NCBI RefSeq assembly: GCF_000003815.2
Contig: NC_049992.1
Location: forward strand, 9,353,204-9,373,880
Source of the DNA: Branchiostoma floridae
Lineage: Eukaryota > Chordata > Leptocardii > Amphioxiformes > Branchiostomatidae
Length of the DNA stretch: 20,677 nt
Direction of reading: 5' to 3'
Translations under genes and position numbers: made by a program
Part shown: positions 17,621-20,677 of the stretch, in pieces
Layout: every line of letters begins with the position of its first letter
How positions within the stretch are numbered: the stretch's first letter is position 1
Notes under the pieces: model-generated
Seen by the model: the letters and a program-made list of their open reading frames with translations, nothing else
What the model was told of the DNA's origin: nothing
Databases searched by the model: none

Positions 17621-18173
17621 AAAGTTTGGGTTCTTGTTTTGTTGCTATGCAATCGTCCGTCGAAGTGGGTCAAATTTCATGATTTTGATAATATGTCATT
17701 TTGTGCTCTCTTTAAACAATCATAAGTCCCATACCAAAGTTGCTCTGCAATTAAAATTCACATGGATTATAAACCAATGTATTGTCTATCAAATGCATGT
17801 TTGTAAAGTTCGGGTTCTTGTTTCGTTGTTACGTAATTGTCCTTTAAAGTGGGTCATTTTTATGATTTTGATAAAATACATTATTTTGCATCATCTTCGA
17901 ACAATCATAACTCACAAGCCAAAGTTGTTCTGTAACTAGAATTTACCTGAAATGTAAACCAAGATATTGTTTCTCAAGGTCATGCTTGTAAAGTTTGGGT
18001 TCTTGTTTTGTTGCTAAGCAATTGTCCGTTAAAGTGGGTCAATTTTCATGATTTTGATGATATATCATTTTGTGCTCTCTTTGAACTGTCATAAGTTGCA
18101 AAGTAAATTTGTTTTGAAATTGAAATTAACAAGGAATACAAACGAATATATTGTCTATCAAATGCTTGTTTGG
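17621..18173 (+). repeat. Three 184-bp tandem subrepeats in the left arm
   Basis: AAAGTTTGGGTTCTTG or a variant begins copies at 17621, 17805 and 17990, with a fourth start at 18174 that decays after about 20 bases; periods are 184, 185 and 184 bp. Copies are diverged, about three-quarters alike by eye. Each has a degenerate X-box-like word shortly after its start: GTTGCTATGCAAT (17641), GTTGTTACGTAAT (17825) and GTTGCTAAGCAAT (18010). Confidence 0.88.
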
Positions 18174-18480
18174 ACAGTTCGAGTTCGGGTATTCTAACAG
18201 TGAATGTACATGTTCCAGAAAGTAGGTCGTATTCCACTGACTTTTCCACAAATCACGTTCTTGACAACAGTGATACACATGTCACAGTCTTTGTTTTTAT
18301 AGAACCGATGTAGCAATGTGCTATCACCATAACAAAACATTTGTAGGGATTATATTCTACACAATGTCATATTTATGTTTAATGTCAGATTAATCCACTC
18401 TGAACTTTCAAACATTCTGCTAGTTTTACTGCTAAGCATGATGACTACAGTCTTGAACATGTTTGCATCCCCACAATATG

Positions 18481-19124
18481 ACTCTTGAAGACTTAGCTTA
18501 TACAATGTATATACATATTATGGAACGAATATCATAAATCTGTGCATCTTTCTTTTCACAGTAGCATTTATGTGAAAACATGCGTTTTTCAGTTTCTGCT
18601 ATTCAATGGACCATACTCGTTTTAAGCAAGGGCAAGAACGAACCTAGTAGGTTGCTCTTGAAGTTTGCCTGAAATGCCAACTCCTGGCGGCGATTGATGT
18701 TTGTCTGCTAGTCTGTCTGTGTGGAAATTAGCTTGACAGGCTAACGTCAAAATACGGCAGAGGATGATGAAGGTCAGCATCTTGATCTAACTTTGTTCGA
18801 ATCTATCAACAGTAAAGATCAAAATGAAGCAACGAATGACGTTTATCTACGTCTTCCTTTTTGGGAGACACATATAAGCTTGCGATTTGGCAAGGAAATT
18901 GAAATTGTGCGAACTAACATTCCTAAATCTGATTTGCGATCACCAATAATTGATTACCTTTGGAAGTCCATATTTGTGGCAAAAATTCAAGAATACAGAA
19001 GTTCATGTCCTTGCTGAAAATGAGTGTGTTAGCAGAGGTTGAAAATGCACATGTTTTTCACATTACTGTGAAAGAAAGATGCACAGAGATTTAAGATATT
19101 TGTTCCAATGTAGAAATAAGTCGC
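18481..19124. other. Loop of the TTAA element (644 bp, no transposase)
   Basis: Single-copy sequence between the two arms. It has AT-rich parts, a GC-richer patch near 18660-18780, and a 74-codon frame (18793-19017) that lacks an ATG and resembles no protein I know. No transposase, reverse transcriptase or RNA gene is evident. It may be captured host DNA or the eroded remainder of an autonomous parent. Confidence 0.65.
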
Positions 19125-19433
19125 CATATTGTGGGGATGCAAACATGTTGAAGACTGTAGTCATACGTCATGCTTAGCTTTAAAACTAGCAGAATGTTTG
19201 AAAGTTCAGAGTGGATTAATCTGACATTAAACATAAATATGACTTTGTGTAGAATATAATCCCTACAAATGTTTTTTTCCCATGGTGATAGCACATTGCT
19301 ACGTCGGTTCTATAAAAACAAAGACTGTGTATCACTGTTGTCAAGAACATGATTTGTGGAAAAGTCAGTGGAATACGACCTACTTTCAGGGACATGTACA
19401 TTCACTGTTTGAATACCCGAACTCGAACTGTCC

Positions 19434-19986
19434 AAACAAGCATTTGATAGACAATACATTCGTTTGTATTCCTTGTTAATTTCAATTTCAGAACAAATTT
19501 ACTTTGCAACTTATGACAGTTCAAAGAGAGCACAAAATGATATATCATCAAAACCATGAAAATTGACCCACTCTAACGGACAATTGCTTAGCAACAAAAC
19601 AAGAACCCAAACTTTACAAGCATGACCTTGAGAAACAATATCTTGGTTTACATTTCAGGTAAATTCTAGTTACAGAACAACTTTGGCTTGTGAGTTATGA
19701 TTGTTCGAAGATGATGCAAAATATTGTATTTTATCAAAATCATAAAAAATGACCCACTTTAAAGGACAATTACGTAGCAACGAAACAAGAACCCGAACTT
19801 TACAAACATGCATTTGATAGACAATACATTGGTTTATAATCCATGTGAATTTTAATTGCAGAGCAACTTTGGTATGGGACTTATGATTGTTTAAAGAGAG
19901 CACAAAATGACATATTATCAAAATCATGAAATTTGACCCACTTCGACGGACGATTGCATAGCAACAAAACAAGAACCCAAACTTTG
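19434..19986 (-). repeat. Three 184-bp tandem subrepeats in the right arm
   Basis: Mirror of the left-arm subrepeats. The orthologous pairs across the arms are far more alike than neighbouring subrepeats within an arm, so the tandem array formed before the arms were duplicated or last homogenised. Confidence 0.85.
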
Positions 19987-20331
19987 CTAGCATTCATCTA
20001 ATAGCCCTATAGTAGGTTATTATTTGTAGTAAATTGCAAGCGAAAATATTTTATACTTATGGACTTTCAGTGCTTTGAAGTTGGGCAAAATTTCAGATTC
20101 TTTAGAACCTGAAAACAGTGTATTGTATTCAGGCTGCCCAGGGCCTTAGAATTTACAGGAGATTAACTTTACTGCTATTTCATACAAGTTTAGGCATTGC
20201 TCTGATCAGCATATTCTGCCTTTGTTGTTTAGTTAAAGCATTGTTCAGTGATAGTGCCCTTAAGTTGGCCAATTTTCATGTTTTTGAAATGCTCAAATCC
20301 GGCAAAATGGCCCCCCAAACTTCTTTGGCCT

Positions 20332-20345
20332 GTTGCCATGGCAAC
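20332..20345. promoter_or_regulatory. Perfect 14-bp palindrome matching the RFX X-box, mirror copy
   Basis: The same GTTGCCATGGCAAC at the mirror coordinate of 17262-17275. It is unchanged between arms, though so is most of the surrounding sequence. Confidence 0.4.
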
Positions 20346-20479
20346 GAGGGGTTCTGAGAAGAAAGAAAGCTATTTTGAGGGGTTGTGTACCAAGTACTAT
20401 CACTGTGCAAAAAAGGAGCCAAATCTATTTTTTGACCGGTGCCACCATTGTTTGACCCTTACAGACATTCGCTCTTAAG

Positions 20480-20677
20480 CTTCAACAACCCAACAATAAT
20501 AACCGCATGTCCTTGTCACTCTAACGTATTATTGTACGTTTAAGAGGGAGGGTCTTTTTAGCGAATGCCCACAAACGCCCACTCTAGAGAAGTCCGCGCT
20601 GCACGAATCTCATTTTTTTGCTTGGAATATGTCCACATTGTGCTCCCATGTATCAATCCTGAGTTTCGAGTCAATCT
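20480..20677. other. Right flank, nothing recognised
   Basis: 198 bases outside the TTAA element up to the window edge. No open frame, RNA gene or repeat is evident, and no obvious continuation of the SINE-like sequence that abuts the element on its left. Confidence 0.5.

Larger units (their letters stand above)
17128..18480 (+). repeat. Left terminal inverted repeat of the TTAA element
   Basis: 1353-bp arm, the inverse of 19125-20479. Order from the outer end: about 490 bp of unique-looking sequence containing the palindrome at 17262, then three 184-bp subrepeats, then about 300 bp in which the two arms are most diverged. A 119-codon frame on the minus strand (17129-17488) is open in this arm, but the other arm has one extra C in a C-run that breaks it, and its stop codon lies in the TTAA; I do not call it a gene. 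Confidence 0.93.
17129..20478. mobile_element. Non-autonomous long-TIR transposon bounded by TTAA
   Basis: An inverted repeat of 1.35-kb arms around a 644-bp loop. Pairing runs from 17128 with 20479 to 18480 with 19125, coordinates summing to about 37606 throughout. Outside this the sequences stop matching at once. TTAA lies at 17129-17132 and 20475-20478, and the body starts GAGCGAATGTCTG and ends with its inverse. TTAA is the target duplication of piggyBac-type elements, but the ends do not start with the usual CCC, and TTAA is itself palindromic, so it would match inside any inverted repeat. No transposase is present. Stretches of about 200 bp are identical between arms, so the element is young or its arms convert. 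Confidence 0.72.
19125..20479 (-). repeat. Right terminal inverted repeat of the TTAA element
   Basis: 1355-bp inverse copy of 17128-18480. Differences from the left arm are few and concentrate near the loop: a 4-base indel (GACGTATGACTAC inverse versus GATGACTAC), a longer A/T run near 19270, and scattered substitutions. A one-base length change in the C-run at about 20311 is the clearest difference in the outer half. Confidence 0.93.

Noticed and set aside
17613-17939. 108-codon frame across the 184-bp subrepeats, with a nearly identical mirror copy
   Set aside because: It spans tandem repeats of 184-185 bp, which are not multiples of three, so successive repeats are read in different frames. 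A conserved protein is not plausible.
18793-19017. 74-codon frame in the loop of the TTAA element
   Set aside because: It has no ATG at its start, no recognisable motif and no sign of splice sites or promoter.

Overview
The window reads as accessory, non-coding DNA from an invertebrate animal nuclear genome. It has two runs of N (scaffold gaps), no convincing protein-coding gene on either strand, AT-rich composition, and a dense mixture of tandem repeats, short non-autonomous transposons and retrotransposon debris. Several dispersed repeats resemble ones I associate with amphioxus (Branchiostoma): dyads built on ATGCAAAT, a repeat carrying TTCTTGAGTTAT, an invertebrate tRNA-type SINE, and a GGTCACATTTCC MITE. 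That assignment is recollection, not a search, so I hold it at about even odds.

Positions 1-14312 are dominated by one family of tandem repeats, about 38 copies of a 290-298 bp unit. Copies run in one orientation from 1 to 4862 (11 visible cores) and in the opposite orientation from 5391 to 14312 (27 cores), around a non-repetitive centre (4863-5390). The result is a giant inverted repeat whose arms are tandem arrays, the layout of a foldback-type element. The two arms share a 442-bp foreign insertion (7812-8256 on the right, its edge visible at 1646-1736 on the left), so the arms arose by copying a segment and did not simply expand independently. Later insertions sit in one arm only (3280-4239 and 11612-12153). 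Two unit subtypes (about 297 bp and about 290 bp) form higher-order blocks. Unit spacing shows that the right arm has ten more units than the left between matched landmarks, placing a recent homogeneous expansion at 8257-11611.

Positions 14313-17127 hold a degenerate transition zone, a 48-bp minisatellite built from the same sequence words as the big array, the frameshifted 3' end of a non-LTR retrotransposon (minus strand), about 1 kb with nothing recognised, a 189-bp PIF/Harbinger-like MITE, and a tRNA-derived SINE-like repeat (minus strand).

Positions 17128-20479 hold a second, independent inverted repeat. Its 1.35-kb arms are nearly identical, it encloses a 644-bp loop, it is bounded on both sides by TTAA, and each arm contains three tandem 184-bp subrepeats. 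It looks like a young non-autonomous transposon with very long terminal inverted repeats and a TTAA target site. No transposase is visible.

There is no gene network to describe. The elements interact structurally: arrays amplify and homogenise, insertions date the duplication, and both large inverted repeats could extrude as hairpins.
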